Made by a program: the position numbers and the translations under genes
Assembly (NCBI GenBank): GCA_013152575.1
Contig: JAADGB010000082.1
Span: 546 to 20,450, forward strand
Direction of reading: 5' to 3'
From: Thermoproteota archaeon
GTDB taxonomy: Archaea > Thermoproteota > Thermoprotei_A > Sulfolobales > Acidilobaceae
DNA: 19,905 nucleotides
Part shown: positions 5,246 to 12,869 of the stretch, piece after piece
Layout of the letters: every line of letters begins with the position of its first letter
Position numbering within the stretch: position 1 is the first letter of the stretch
The notes under the pieces: model-generated
Databases searched by the model: none
Seen by the model: the letters and a program-made list of their open reading frames with translations, nothing else
Told to the model about the DNA's origin: nothing

Positions 5246-7141
5246 TTAGTACATCTGTCTCAGTATCTTAGCGACGCCCTTAACGCTTGAGAGATATCCT
5301 ATAACGAAGGCGAATAATCCCACGATAATGACCATTAGGATGGCCTGGGAAGCCTGGAATCCTCCAGGTCCCTCACTAGTAACTATCTGGGATGTTTGAT
5401 TTATGCTCGATAGCGTTATGGTTAGCATATCCCATACCAGTGCGCTCACTACTGCTTCATCCAGTAGTAGGAGGCTCGTGGAGGTCTGGTTCAATGACTT
5501 CATCACTAGGGAGTAGTCGTAATAGGCCGGGGCAAGACCGGGTGTCAATCCCCTGGTCAACAGGCGAGTGACTAGCGTATTATACATCCTATTCAGCTCC
5601 TCAGAGTATTGTGGGATAACCGTCCCCGGACCCCTATACGCCTGAATCGATGCTTGGAACATTACGTCAAGGCTCTTGGATAGGAGTTCCCTGTAGAATC
5701 CGATTGCAGCCAAATAATTAGATTGAGACATGTAGGAGTCTGCGGCCTTCCTTATCGAGTCCAGTACATCAATGTACACTAGGATCGATTTGCTCCTACC
5801 ATAGTATTTTACAGCGTATTGGGCGAGTGTTGATGCATACTCGCTACTTGTAGTCGAGTAGTCCTTGAGTATCCAGGCTAACCTCTCGATATCAGTACTA
5901 CTCACGAGCGGCTTTTCATCCCTTGTAGCATTAGCACTCCTAATCCATTCCTCGATACTAGTTACCCTAGCGGCGGCGTGAGACAGCTCGTATATCGCTC
6001 TATCGTAGAGCGTAGTCGGAGAATCAGAATAATTATGATAGGCAAGGAGACTACTCTTGGCTGCTGCGAGCCGCGTATACGCTGTAGCAACGAACTCAAC
6101 ATAATAGATAGACCCATTTCTTGGCAGCGACTCTAGTACCTGTTCCAACCGGTCCAGTTCCTTTGAAACGTTAGAAGCCACTCCATCCAAGTACTCTTTC
6201 GCCAAAGAGTAAGACTGGTTTAATGTACGGGCGGTAAAGTACGCCGCATAAGCCTCGTTTAACGCCGTAAACGCTAAACTTGCAGCCGCATAAGGATGTT
6301 TTTCTAAGAATCTTTTACTCTCATTGATAGTCTTTTGAATAGTGGAGAGTGTTTCATCTGTCATACCTAGCCTTCTAGCTTCGTTGACTAGCTCTTTTGC
6401 CTCATTAATCATCCTATTAGCGGCGGCCTTCATAGTCTGATTGAAGGCTACAGGTAAGGTGAACGGGGGCTTGGATAATGGAGGTTCGACTATATTGAAT
6501 ACCTGTGCTGTTAGGTTTAGTATGCCTGTATACCTGTGACCATTGCATGCCTGGGCTAGTTTTATCGTGTAGTTAACTAGTGGGTAGTAGAAGGTTAGCC
6601 CTTGGGCTTCAGTCGTTCTACACTTGTATTCGACGCCTCCAACGCTAGACGCTAATCCGTCGGGCGAGATTGCTCCAGTTACGACGAATCCGTTGAAGCC
6701 CTGGCCTGTAGGTGCTCCTGACAGGAGTGTGTATGTAACGAATGTTATCATAACACTGCCGCTAGGACCATCTATGCCTGAATCCGTGTGTATCGTTAGA
6801 TTATAGTTCCACTGCCTCCAGTCCACGCCTGAGAGAAGCGACGCCAGCTTTATAGCCTGCATAGTACTCTTAACGGTGATATCTCCGACCTCGCCTCCCG
6901 CCTTGACGACAACCGTTCCATTGCCTGGGTAGGTTAGTGTCAGCGTGGCTGGTATCAATACACCCTCTTCCTTACCCTCAACAACTGCTATCAAGTTGAA
7001 ATCCGCAGTCATACGGATGGCCTGATTCTCTCCTTGAGCCTTACTCACCCAGGCTAGCTGGGTGAACGAGGCTGTCACCATTATGAATAGTATTAATACT
7101 GCGATTACTTTCTTCAACTTGCTCCCCGCCATCGCCTGCAT
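5246..7141 (-). CDS. Secreted, membrane-anchored Lon-like (S16-type) serine protease without ATPase domain
   Basis: 631 residues. The N-terminus carries a signal peptide or signal anchor (KKVIAVLILFIMVTASFTQ, ~10-28). A Lon-like proteolytic domain spans ~45-215, with DGPSGS (124-129) supplying the presumed nucleophile S127 and VGGVEYK supplying the presumed K173; TGAISPDG lies between. A long Ala/Tyr-rich helical region follows (~230-590), and a single C-terminal transmembrane helix (~600-620) precedes a short basic tail. There is no AAA domain, as in the archaeal serine protease group COG1750. The two cysteines (C174, C199) are the only ones and flank the active site; many N-x-S/T sequons fit an extracellular glycoprotein. 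ATG 7141 is placed about 24 bp after a box A, so the message may be leaderless; ATG 7132 is an alternative. Confidence 0.85.
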   Translation of the reverse strand: MQAMAGSKLKKVIAVLILFIMVTASFTQLAWVSKAQGENQAIRMTADFNLIAVVEGKEEGVLIPATLTLTYPGNGTVVVKAGGEVGDITVKSTMQAIKLASLLSGVDWRQWNYNLTIHTDSGIDGPSGSVMITFVTYTLLSGAPTGQGFNGFVVTGAISPDGLASSVGGVEYKCRTTEAQGLTFYYPLVNYTIKLAQACNGHRYTGILNLTAQVFNIVEPPLSKPPFTLPVAFNQTMKAAANRMINEAKELVNEARRLGMTDETLSTIQKTINESKRFLEKHPYAAASLAFTALNEAYAAYFTARTLNQSYSLAKEYLDGVASNVSKELDRLEQVLESLPRNGSIYYVEFVATAYTRLAAAKSSLLAYHNYSDSPTTLYDRAIYELSHAAARVTSIEEWIRSANATRDEKPLVSSTDIERLAWILKDYSTTSSEYASTLAQYAVKYYGRSKSILVYIDVLDSIRKAADSYMSQSNYLAAIGFYRELLSKSLDVMFQASIQAYRGPGTVIPQYSEELNRMYNTLVTRLLTRGLTPGLAPAYYDYSLVMKSLNQTSTSLLLLDEAVVSALVWDMLTITLSSINQTSQIVTSEGPGGFQASQAILMVIIVGLFAFVIGYLSSVKGVAKILRQMY

Positions 7142-7160
7142 AAGAGGGAGTAATCCGGCC

Positions 7161-7170
7161 TATACTTAAT
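7161..7170 (-). promoter_or_regulatory. Box A of the Lon-like protease gene
   Basis: On the minus strand ATTAAGTATA is centred about 24 bp upstream of ATG 7141. This predicts transcription starting at or next to the start codon. The 75-bp region is shared with the divergent 7217 gene. Confidence 0.45.
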
Positions 7171-7216
7171 AGTCTTAAGAGGGGCCTGTTAAACGAAGTG
7201 GCTGGGGGAAGGTGGA

Positions 7217-7732
7217 ATGGCTAAGAAGAAGGACAAGGGAGGAGGACAGCAGGAAGGCAAGGGTACTAAGGAGTTGAAGATTGTCAGCGTGCAGGTCGTG
7301 ACTCCAGACGCTGTTATGAAGAATCCGAGACAGATGGGCCTACTATACATAATAGACAGGCTGGGCCCCACGCACGAGAAGACGCTCCAGCATATAACAT
7401 ACATTATCCAGGAGGAATTAAACGTGGGTCTAGGCTACGACTTCAGAAAAGTGGGCAACACGCCATACAGCCCACAGCTGAAGTCGGATCTAGTAGCCCT
7501 CCTGTACGTGGGCTTCGTTGAGACAGAGCCGGGCCTATTCAGAAAGCTTAGGACAACAAGCTCTGGCAAGGATGCCCTTGAGAAGGTGGCCCCACCTGCA
7601 GGACTGGTTGAGACGATAAACTCAAACTTCGAGTTACTAAGGAATAAGGCCTCAATACTCGACAGCGAGCTAGACCTAGAGATAAGGAAGAGGATGAGAG
7701 GGCTAGGCGGTAGAAGAAGGAGCTTTTTCTAG
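7217..7732 (+). CDS. Archaeal winged-helix-like protein with basic N-terminal tail
   Basis: 171 residues. A lysine- and glycine-rich, probably disordered N-terminus (MAKKKDKGGGQQEGKG) is followed by a short strand and a helical domain at ~37-120: RQMGLLYIIDRLGP, TLQHITYIIQEEL, GYDF, YSPQLKSDLVALLYVGFVE and GLFRKLRTTSSGKDAL. The order 'helix, turn, PYSPQLKSDL recognition-like helix, wing' resembles YwgA/Panacea-like winged-helix domains. The C-terminal half (130-165) looks like a helical hairpin, ending in a basic patch, RRRSFF. The tail recalls small ribosomal proteins, but it is not S25e. The start ATG follows GGAAGGTGG. The downstream TTG gene begins 11 bp after the stop. DNA or RNA binding is inferred; I do not know the function. 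Confidence 0.75.
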   Translation: MAKKKDKGGGQQEGKGTKELKIVSVQVVTPDAVMKNPRQMGLLYIIDRLGPTHEKTLQHITYIIQEELNVGLGYDFRKVGNTPYSPQLKSDLVALLYVGFVETEPGLFRKLRTTSSGKDALEKVAPPAGLVETINSNFELLRNKASILDSELDLEIRKRMRGLGGRRRSFF

Positions 7733-7742
7733 GCGTAAAGCC

Positions 7743-8294
7743 TTGAATAACAAAGGCAGTAACCTCTTTTACAAACTCGTAGAGGAAAAGGTGTTTGTAC
7801 TAGTCTACGGTCCCTATGCGACTGGAAAGACGCACCTAGCCTACGACGCATACATTTTTGCGGAGAAACTAGGATACAATCCGGTAATAATAGCTACTGA
7901 GCCAGGGACCCGGACATTCCTAAGAGATCTCAAAGTTAACTATACATCCGTCCTCACCATGGATGGCTTAGCAGAGGAAGCCACTAGAGCTGTTCTAGAA
8001 GGCAGATACCCTATAGTAGACAGTATTAACTGGATCTATAGGGAAAAACCCGGTCCAGAGAATGGCAGGATCCTCGCCTACATCTCAGCCTTACTAGGGC
8101 GCAGTGGTGGATTAGCCACCGCACAAGTGTCGGGCAGTGAGGATGAAGCCAGCGGGGCCCCCTACATAATACCGTGGACCTACGCGATAGGTAGGACTTC
8201 GAGGGAAAAGGGATTATACCTCCTCGAATTCAAGACTCCAGTGAAAAAAGTTCTTGGATTCAAGATAAGGGGGAAGCAAATAGAATGGCTCTAA
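7743..8294 (+). CDS. Compact RadA/RadB-like (RecA-fold) ATPase
   Basis: 183 residues with RecA-family landmarks in order: Walker A GPYATGKT (23-30), strand plus acidic residue in IIATEPG (E53, aligned with the catalytic Glu of RecA folds), Walker B-like PIVDSINWIYR (90-100), and ATAQVSG (125-131) in place of the RecA TNQV motif. The protein ends in beta strands, FKTPVKKVLGFKIRGKQIEWL, as in RadB. There is no N-terminal helix-hairpin-helix domain of RadA. It is shorter than typical RadB (~220). The start is TTG 7743, with no strong ribosome site, so coupling to the upstream gene is likely. Its stop overlaps the carS start by 10 bp. ATP binding is well supported; a role in recombination or signalling is inferred. 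Confidence 0.8.
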   Translation: MNNKGSNLFYKLVEEKVFVLVYGPYATGKTHLAYDAYIFAEKLGYNPVIIATEPGTRTFLRDLKVNYTSVLTMDGLAEEATRAVLEGRYPIVDSINWIYREKPGPENGRILAYISALLGRSGGLATAQVSGSEDEASGAPYIIPWTYAIGRTSREKGLYLLEFKTPVKKVLGFKIRGKQIEWL

Positions 8295-8944
8295 ACGAGG
8301 CCAACAGCCCGTGGAGCAAGAGCCTAGTGACATACCTCATGTTAACTTCATTGATGCTCGTACTGCTAGTGATATACTTCTATTATTATATAGGTAAGAT
8401 AGTGGATTTCCTAGTGCTAGTAGCATTCCTAACGCCCGCCATGGTTGCAAACGGATCAGCTGTACTAGCAAGGAAAGTAAAGCTATCAGTCAAAGGAGAG
8501 TCCGCGTCTCTGACACCAATAGATGGAGGGAGGACCTGGAAGGGGAAACCAATACTTGGCTCGAATAAGACTTGGGAGGGGCTATTCTTCGGGTCCCTGC
8601 TGGGCGTGGTCGCAGGCGAGATCATCGCGGGATTGGCGTGGTTTACGCTAGATTGGGAGCTGGCTCCCATGTTGGCAGTGGTTACTCCCTACGTTAGTGT
8701 TGCCGCGCTCTTGGGGGATTTGGCTTCTAGTTTCTGGAAGAGGAGGAGGGGGCTCAGGCCGGGCGAGCCATTCCCCATCTGCGATCAGCTAGATTTCTAC
8801 TTGTTTGCTGTAATTGCATTATTGTTGACGGGATTCCGGCCCCCATTAATGGATATAGTATTAGTGGGGTTGTTCGTCTATTCACTCCACATAGTTACAA
8901 ACTGTATTGCTAGAGAGTTAGGGATCAAGAAAGAATGCCCCTAG
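8285..8944 (+). CDS. carS: CDP-archaeol synthase (CTP:2,3-di-O-geranylgeranyl-glycerophosphate cytidylyltransferase)
   Basis: An integral membrane enzyme of archaeal lipid synthesis. It activates unsaturated archaetidic acid with CTP, before polar headgroup addition. 219 residues with about five hydrophobic segments (~15-35, 40-62, 100-120, 127-147, 172-190 and near 195-212). The family signature is clear: PIDGGRTWKGKPILGSNKTWEG (78-99), followed by LLGDLASSFWKRR (142-154) and FPICDQLDFYLF (163-174), which carry the conserved aspartates. ATG 8285 follows a G-rich site. The gene overlaps the RecA-like gene by 10 bp and ends 14 bp before the convergent nop10. Confidence 0.93.
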   Translation: MALNEANSPWSKSLVTYLMLTSLMLVLLVIYFYYYIGKIVDFLVLVAFLTPAMVANGSAVLARKVKLSVKGESASLTPIDGGRTWKGKPILGSNKTWEGLFFGSLLGVVAGEIIAGLAWFTLDWELAPMLAVVTPYVSVAALLGDLASSFWKRRRGLRPGEPFPICDQLDFYLFAVIALLLTGFRPPLMDIVLVGLFVYSLHIVTNCIARELGIKKECP

Positions 8945-8958
8945 TCCCTGGTATGTAA

Positions 8959-9135
8959 CTAGTCTTTGATTTCGCCGGCCAATTTCTTCATCAAGTACCG
9001 GTACTTGATGAACCTATCGTCTGGCGAGAATCGCGGAGGATGAGGTACCTTCACCTCTCCCCCACATACGGGGCATTTATCCCTCCTTAACGTATATCTT
9101 CCACACTTCACACATTTTCTGAGCAGCCATTTCAA
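8959..9135 (-). CDS. nop10: H/ACA RNP protein Nop10
   Basis: A 58-residue zinc-ribbon protein of the H/ACA guide-RNA pseudouridylation complex (with Cbf5, Gar1 and L7Ae). Two CxxC pairs (C8, C11, C21, C24) are followed by the classic linker and helix VPHPPRFSPDDRFIKYRYLMKK. The start is TTG 9135, supported by GGTG eight bases upstream. An in-frame ATG is absent in the N-terminal region, and the protein then begins MKWLLRKCVKCGRYTL, as expected. It follows aIF2-alpha after 19 bp, the conserved archaeal order. A perfect 26-bp palindrome lies inside its coding region. Confidence 0.95.
   Translation of the reverse strand: MKWLLRKCVKCGRYTLRRDKCPVCGGEVKVPHPPRFSPDDRFIKYRYLMKKLAGEIKD
8987..9012. repeat. 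Perfect 26-bp palindrome inside nop10
   Basis: The half-site TTCATCAAGTACC (8987-8999) is followed without spacer by its exact reverse complement, GGTACTTGATGAA (9000-9012). It falls in the 3' half of nop10, 43 bp downstream of the convergent carS stop. In RNA it could form a stem of about 11 bp with a four-base loop, on either transcript. Confidence 0.95.
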
Positions 9136-9154
9136 TTCTATAACACCATTATGC

Positions 9155-9967
9155 CTACTCCTTCAGTCGTTCGAACGAGTATTCTATTCCAAGTTTCGAC
9201 GCTTCCTTCTCAGCTACCTTTAGACTCTTTTGAAGGGCTTTCTCTAGTATCTTATAGTCGTGACTCTGTAAGTCTATCCTGTACCTCGGGGCTCCTATAG
9301 TGTATACTCTGACCTTGATCTCCTCTCCCTCGACTACAGCGTTCTCACGGGCTTTGACGAGCACCTTCTTTATCCTCTCAACACCGTCTGGAGCGAAGGA
9401 TCTAAGCGTGAATATCCCCGAGATCTTCACTTGCTTAATCTTAATGTGCGTCTTCGCGGCCTCAAGCAGAGGTTCTATCCACTCCTCTGGTATCTCCGCC
9501 TCTTCAAGTGCTTCTCTACCGTAGATTACGGCTCTCTCTAGGCCAGACATCGGGTCCCCGTAGGCGTCCTCGAGTTTCCATATAACCTCCTTGTAGGCTT
9601 CATCCAGTGTTTTGCCCATGTCCTTTGCTACAAGCTCTATTATCGAGGCTGCCTTCAGCCTTCTCTTGTAGTCTATCATTTTCCTCCTTCTCTCTCCCTC
9701 CATTACTCGCTTTAGGCTTACGTCTACCTGTTTCCTAGCCTTGTAGACACGGATTACCTTGACTACAACCTTTCTTCCAGGCTGGACTACCCTGTCAATC
9801 TTTCTAACCGCCCTTGTCGCGACCTCGCTCCAGGGTAGGAAGGCTCTCATCCCATCATACTCGTCCAGTGATAGGTAGGCGCCGAAATCATAGACTTCCT
9901 CAACCGTACCTACAACTAGCTCTCCCACACTAGGCAGTGGTCTTCGAGGCTTGAGCGTGGTAACCAT
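9155..9967 (-). CDS. Translation initiation factor aIF2 subunit alpha
   Basis: The alpha subunit of the heterotrimeric aIF2 that delivers initiator tRNA to the small ribosomal subunit. 270 residues: an S1/OB domain at ~12-85 (GELVVGTVEEVYDFGAYLSLDEYDGMRAFLPWSEV), a central helical domain (~90-175) and a C-terminal alpha-beta domain (KVRVYTIGAPRYRIDLQSHDYKILEKAL). These are the three domains of the family at normal length. ATG 9967 follows a GGTG about eight to ten bases upstream. It lies 54 bp after S27e and 19 bp before nop10, within the conserved L44e-S27e-aIF2-alpha-Nop10 string. Confidence 0.96.
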   Translation of the reverse strand: MVTTLKPRRPLPSVGELVVGTVEEVYDFGAYLSLDEYDGMRAFLPWSEVATRAVRKIDRVVQPGRKVVVKVIRVYKARKQVDVSLKRVMEGERRRKMIDYKRRLKAASIIELVAKDMGKTLDEAYKEVIWKLEDAYGDPMSGLERAVIYGREALEEAEIPEEWIEPLLEAAKTHIKIKQVKISGIFTLRSFAPDGVERIKKVLVKARENAVVEGEEIKVRVYTIGAPRYRIDLQSHDYKILEKALQKSLKVAEKEASKLGIEYSFERLKE

Positions 9968-10021
9968 CTCTATCTACACCAGTGGATAGGAGTATGGGTC
10001 GAGGAAATTAAGGGATAGCGT

Positions 10022-10240
10022 TTAGCCTAGGATTCTCTCTATCTTGCCTAGGATCTTTGCCTTACCTCCAGTTGGCTGTACTAGGAGTGCTCCGCATGAT
10101 AGACAGCGTGCTGGGAAGGTTGCATGGCTGAATACTACTTGCCTCTGGCCACACTGGGGGCATGTTACTAGTAGGAATCTGCTCCTCGGCTGTGGTACTA
10201 GTATCTTCCTTCTCCTGCCCCCGAATTCGACCGCCGACAT
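10022..10240 (-). CDS. rps27e: Ribosomal protein S27e
   Basis: A small-subunit zinc-ribbon protein of 72 residues with the hallmark RRRKILVPQPRSRFLLV and ligands C27, C30, C46, C49 (VTCPQCG, ARCLSCG), ending PTGGKAKILGKIERILG. ATG 10240 follows a GGGGGAGCAGGT ribosome site. The gene is 13 bp downstream of L44e. The N-terminus is about seven residues longer than many homologues, but no later good start exists. Confidence 0.97.
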   Translation of the reverse strand: MSAVEFGGRRRKILVPQPRSRFLLVTCPQCGQRQVVFSHATFPARCLSCGALLVQPTGGKAKILGKIERILG

Positions 10241-10253
10241 TACCTGCTCCCCC

Positions 10254-10541
10254 TTATATTGCCTTCTCTACTAGCTCGATCTTTTTCAATCTAATCCCTA
10301 GTATGTGCCTCTTGTATCCGCACTCGCTGCATGTTATCCTGAGGACTACTTTCTTGGTGACCTTTGCATACCTCTTTTGCTCAGGCCTCCTCTGTGAACC
10401 GTAACCCTCTTGCTTCCTCACGTATCTCCTCTGACCCTCTGCCATGGACCTCCTCTTGCCATGCTTGTACACGCTTACTGAGTGTAGCGTGTGCGTCTTA
10501 CACCTTGGACAGTACGTCCTTATCTTCTTTGGAAACTTCAC
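10254..10541 (-). CDS. rpl44e: Ribosomal protein L44e (eL42)
   Basis: A 95-residue large-subunit protein near the tRNA exit site. The start MKFPKKIRTYCPRCKTHTLHSV, the basic GYGSQRRP segment and the C-terminal CSECGYKR give the four zinc ligands C11, C14, C71 and C74. It starts at GTG 10541, with GGGGGAAGGGA just upstream. It lies 32 bp after GINS15 and is followed directly by S27e, an arrangement conserved in archaea. Confidence 0.97.
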   Translation of the reverse strand: MKFPKKIRTYCPRCKTHTLHSVSVYKHGKRRSMAEGQRRYVRKQEGYGSQRRPEQKRYAKVTKKVVLRITCSECGYKRHILGIRLKKIELVEKAI

Positions 10542-10573
10542 TGTCCCTTCCCCCTTATACCGCCTCCAACCGG

Positions 10574-10990
10574 CTAGTCGTTGCTAGGTAATTTTATAGC
10601 TGTTTCCCTGACAGGCTCTGCTAGGCCAGCCAGTATTAAGCCTATCCCCTTGCCCAAGGAGAGTGGGAGGGTTTCACCTGGCTCCACTATGATACCATCG
10701 AGCGAGAAGGGATGAAGGACCCTGACCACAATGTCCTCTCCGTAATTAACGAGTAAGCCTGAGAGGTAATCCGCGTAGAGTTCTACCAGCTTATTGTAGA
10801 GGTTCAATACATCCCTATCAATACCAGCATAGTTTTCATCATAGGAGAGATCGTAGAGCCTAGACTTTGCAACTAGCAAGGCAGTCTTCCTAACCCGAGC
10901 CAAGTACTCCTCGCAGAAGTCCCCCGGACAATAAGTGTAAAGCAGGCCCTTAGCCTCACTCAAATGCTCAAGGTTGAGAGAGTCGTGCAT
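10574..10990 (-). CDS. GINS15 (archaeal Sld5/Psf1-like GINS subunit)
   Basis: GINS joins MCM and the Cdc45/RecJ homologue in the replicative helicase. 138 residues: an N-terminal helical A domain (~1-95: LNLEHLSEAKGLLYTYC, EEYLARVRKTALLVAKSRLYDL, DVLNLYNKLVELYADYLSGLL) followed by a small beta B domain (~97-132: EDIVVRVLHPF, DGIIVEPGETLPLSLGKGIGLILAGLAEPV). The A-then-B order distinguishes GINS15 from GINS23. Its position directly after priS and before L44e matches the known archaeal replication-translation cluster. I chose ATG 10990; the open frame runs to TTG 11038 inside priS and would add 16 residues. Sequence conservation in this family is weak, so context carries much of the assignment. 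Confidence 0.78.
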   Translation of the reverse strand: MHDSLNLEHLSEAKGLLYTYCPGDFCEEYLARVRKTALLVAKSRLYDLSYDENYAGIDRDVLNLYNKLVELYADYLSGLLVNYGEDIVVRVLHPFSLDGIIVEPGETLPLSLGKGIGLILAGLAEPVRETAIKLPSND

Positions 10991-11003
10991 TCCCGTTGAA
11001 GCC

Positions 11004-12089
11004 CTAAAGGGACCCCCAGCCGGTATACGCTCTGACAACTATCTCACCTCCAATTATCTCACATAGACCCTTCGACTCGAACACCAACGCCATCTCGGCG
11101 GGGAGAGATACCTCTTCACCTTCCCTAAAGCCTCCCTTAAACCCATAATAGTCGTCGGAGGGTATATCGGAGTGACACCTAGCCGTCACCTCTCCCTTGA
11201 ATGGCGAGAGGTACCTGTAGTCGGGCCTCCAATCCCTACTCACTCCAACGGCTAGCAGGCTAGTCTTTCCATTAAGCGATCCCTCGATCCTCAACAGCCT
11301 TGAGGGGTCCTGGGTCACCTGATGATCGATCTCAACAGCCGTCTTCCTAACCGCATCGTATAATTGATCCATCCAATCCTTACCAAGGGACTTAAGTGAA
11401 CCGGTGGCTCCTCCACCGAGCTGTTTGGCGATCCAGCCCCTCCAACCAGGCTCCTCTTCGCTTGGGAGAGCTGGTTGATATCCCTTAGGCGGTTCTAGGG
11501 GAAATATTATGTTGAAGTCCAGGCCCTGGGCTGCGATATACTGAGCTATCTCCCTCCTCTCCTCCCGACCCAGAGTGAAGCACTCACTGCACTCGACGAC
11601 TATATGGAATCCTCTGTGGCCCGTGAAGTAAACATATCCAGCTTCTGCGCCGAAGTCCCGTTTAGCAATATCAACGACCCTGTAAGCCATCTCTAGCCCC
11701 TTCAACAGGCACTCAGTATTAGGCAGTACACTATCACACTCGGGCAGGTGGTCAACATCTATGTCGAAGAACAAGTCGCTGCCGATCCAACCCTTCTCCT
11801 CCATAGACTTTGCTTCTGGCAGCTCATAGAGTGCTACTGAATAGTAGGCTTGCCTAGGCGGGTTCTCAATCATATGATCAAGTACCTCAGACATGGTTGA
11901 AAATGAGAGATGCCTATGATAAGTGTCCGATCCGAAGTATTGGAAGGCGAATTCCCTCCTCTCAATATCACGGGGTTCGCGTAGCCCGGGCCTCAGAGAA
12001 TAATACATTTTGTAGAGTTGTTCGAGATCTACCCTGCCATCCCTTACCCGGTATGTTAACTCGCTCCTACTATATCGTCGGCGATACAT
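11004..12089 (-). CDS. priS: DNA primase catalytic subunit PriS
   Basis: The catalytic half of the archaeal/eukaryotic-type primase, which with PriL makes primers for DNA replication. 361 residues. The catalytic carboxylates are in FFDIDVD (D109, D111, D113), and the nucleotide-binding TGHRGFHI is at 156-163. A zinc-knuckle region follows the active site (H114, C118, C127 and nearby cysteines), and DPSRLLRIEGSLNGKT holds the third acidic/basic motif. The start at 12089 lies inside the end of the PCNA gene (20-bp overlap), so translation is probably coupled. Confidence 0.96.
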   Translation of the reverse strand: MYRRRYSRSELTYRVRDGRVDLEQLYKMYYSLRPGLREPRDIERREFAFQYFGSDTYHRHLSFSTMSEVLDHMIENPPRQAYYSVALYELPEAKSMEEKGWIGSDLFFDIDVDHLPECDSVLPNTECLLKGLEMAYRVVDIAKRDFGAEAGYVYFTGHRGFHIVVECSECFTLGREERREIAQYIAAQGLDFNIIFPLEPPKGYQPALPSEEEPGWRGWIAKQLGGGATGSLKSLGKDWMDQLYDAVRKTAVEIDHQVTQDPSRLLRIEGSLNGKTSLLAVGVSRDWRPDYRYLSPFKGEVTARCHSDIPSDDYYGFKGGFREGEEVSLPAEMALVFESKGLCEIIGGEIVVRAYTGWGSL

Positions 12090-12813
12090 AGAATGTCAGC
12101 CTTCCCCCACCCATGAACTCGAAGTCAACCCTAACGGGTGCGTCACCAGCATATTTTACTGTCGCAGTCTCAGCCGCCTGGGCCGCTTGTAGCATCTGGC
12201 TGAAGTATTCTAGCGAGTAGTTAGAGGTATCCTCTGATTCTACTAGCAAGTCTAGCAGGCTTTGTCTTTCCATCGAGAACTCTAGCTCAGCGCTCTCGAT
12301 GTCACCAATACCCCTAATTATCAACTTGTCCTCCGTAGCCATCAATCTGATAGTATCGGCGATCGGTTCAATAGTTCTTATAGCCTCCCTGAATGTCGTG
12401 GCGAGCATCTTTGCTGTAACAGTAAAGCCGATCTTTGGCTCCGGAGGCCTCTCAACTGCAAGAGATATCTGGGGTATTCTGAACCTCCTGGTCCCCCTAC
12501 CAAGGAACATTACATCAATGAAGGTCTCAGATATCTTGAACTCGAGCTCATCGTCTTTCCTAGCACGCCTGAGGACCTTCACCAGGGTATTGAAGGATAC
12601 GCCGAACTCGACCTCATCCTTCTCCAACTCATAGTTGAGCATTGAATCGGCCGGGTAGAACAAGTCAATCATAACAACTCTTGCAGGGTCAAGGGCTCTG
12701 AAGGAAAGGCCGTCATTAGTAGCGACGAATACGCCTTCGTCGAGGACTTTCTCCATAGAGGCAATAATGTATCTCCAGGTACGGGCGTCTTGGAACCTGA
12801 TACGAGTTACCAT
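12070..12813 (-). CDS. pcn: PCNA sliding clamp
   Basis: A ring-forming processivity factor that tethers polymerase, FEN1, ligase and uracil-DNA glycosylase to DNA. 247 residues, the normal length. The family signature LDPARVVMIDLFYP is at ~41-54, the interdomain connector loop around QISLAVERPPEP is at ~115-126, and the protein ends FYVSPTI. ATG 12813 is preceded by GGGGGT with a six-base spacer. Crenarchaea often carry several PCNA subunits; whether this one forms homo- or heterotrimers cannot be told here. It heads the pcn-priS-gins15 overlap group. Confidence 0.97.
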   Translation of the reverse strand: MVTRIRFQDARTWRYIIASMEKVLDEGVFVATNDGLSFRALDPARVVMIDLFYPADSMLNYELEKDEVEFGVSFNTLVKVLRRARKDDELEFKISETFIDVMFLGRGTRRFRIPQISLAVERPPEPKIGFTVTAKMLATTFREAIRTIEPIADTIRLMATEDKLIIRGIGDIESAELEFSMERQSLLDLLVESEDTSNYSLEYFSQMLQAAQAAETATVKYAGDAPVRVDFEFMGGGRLTFYVSPTI

Positions 12814-12850
12814 CTACGTACCCCCTTAAGGGAATAGTAGACTGCACTAG

Positions 12851-12859
12851 ATAAAATTG
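12851..12859 (-). promoter_or_regulatory. Box A promoter of the pcn-priS-gins15 group
   Basis: CAATTTTAT on the minus strand, in the 56-bp gap before PCNA, is about 40 bp upstream of ATG 12813. It predicts a leader of roughly 15 nt that contains the GGGGGT ribosome site. Confidence 0.5.
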
Positions 12860-12869
12860 TCTTGGAGGA

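Noticed and set aside
10991..11038. N-terminal extension of GINS15 to TTG 11038
   Set aside because: It lies wholly within or right at the end of priS, lacks a good ribosome site and reads as filler (Gly/Pro-rich); ATG 10990 gives a GINS-like start.
12299..12634. 111-codon plus-strand ORF opposite PCNA
   Set aside because: It is a shadow of the well-supported PCNA gene on the other strand.
12824..12833. 10-bp palindrome CCCTTAAGGG in the PCNA leader
   Set aside because: Palindromes this short are expected by chance about twenty times in a window of this size; I see no second copy that would make it an operator.
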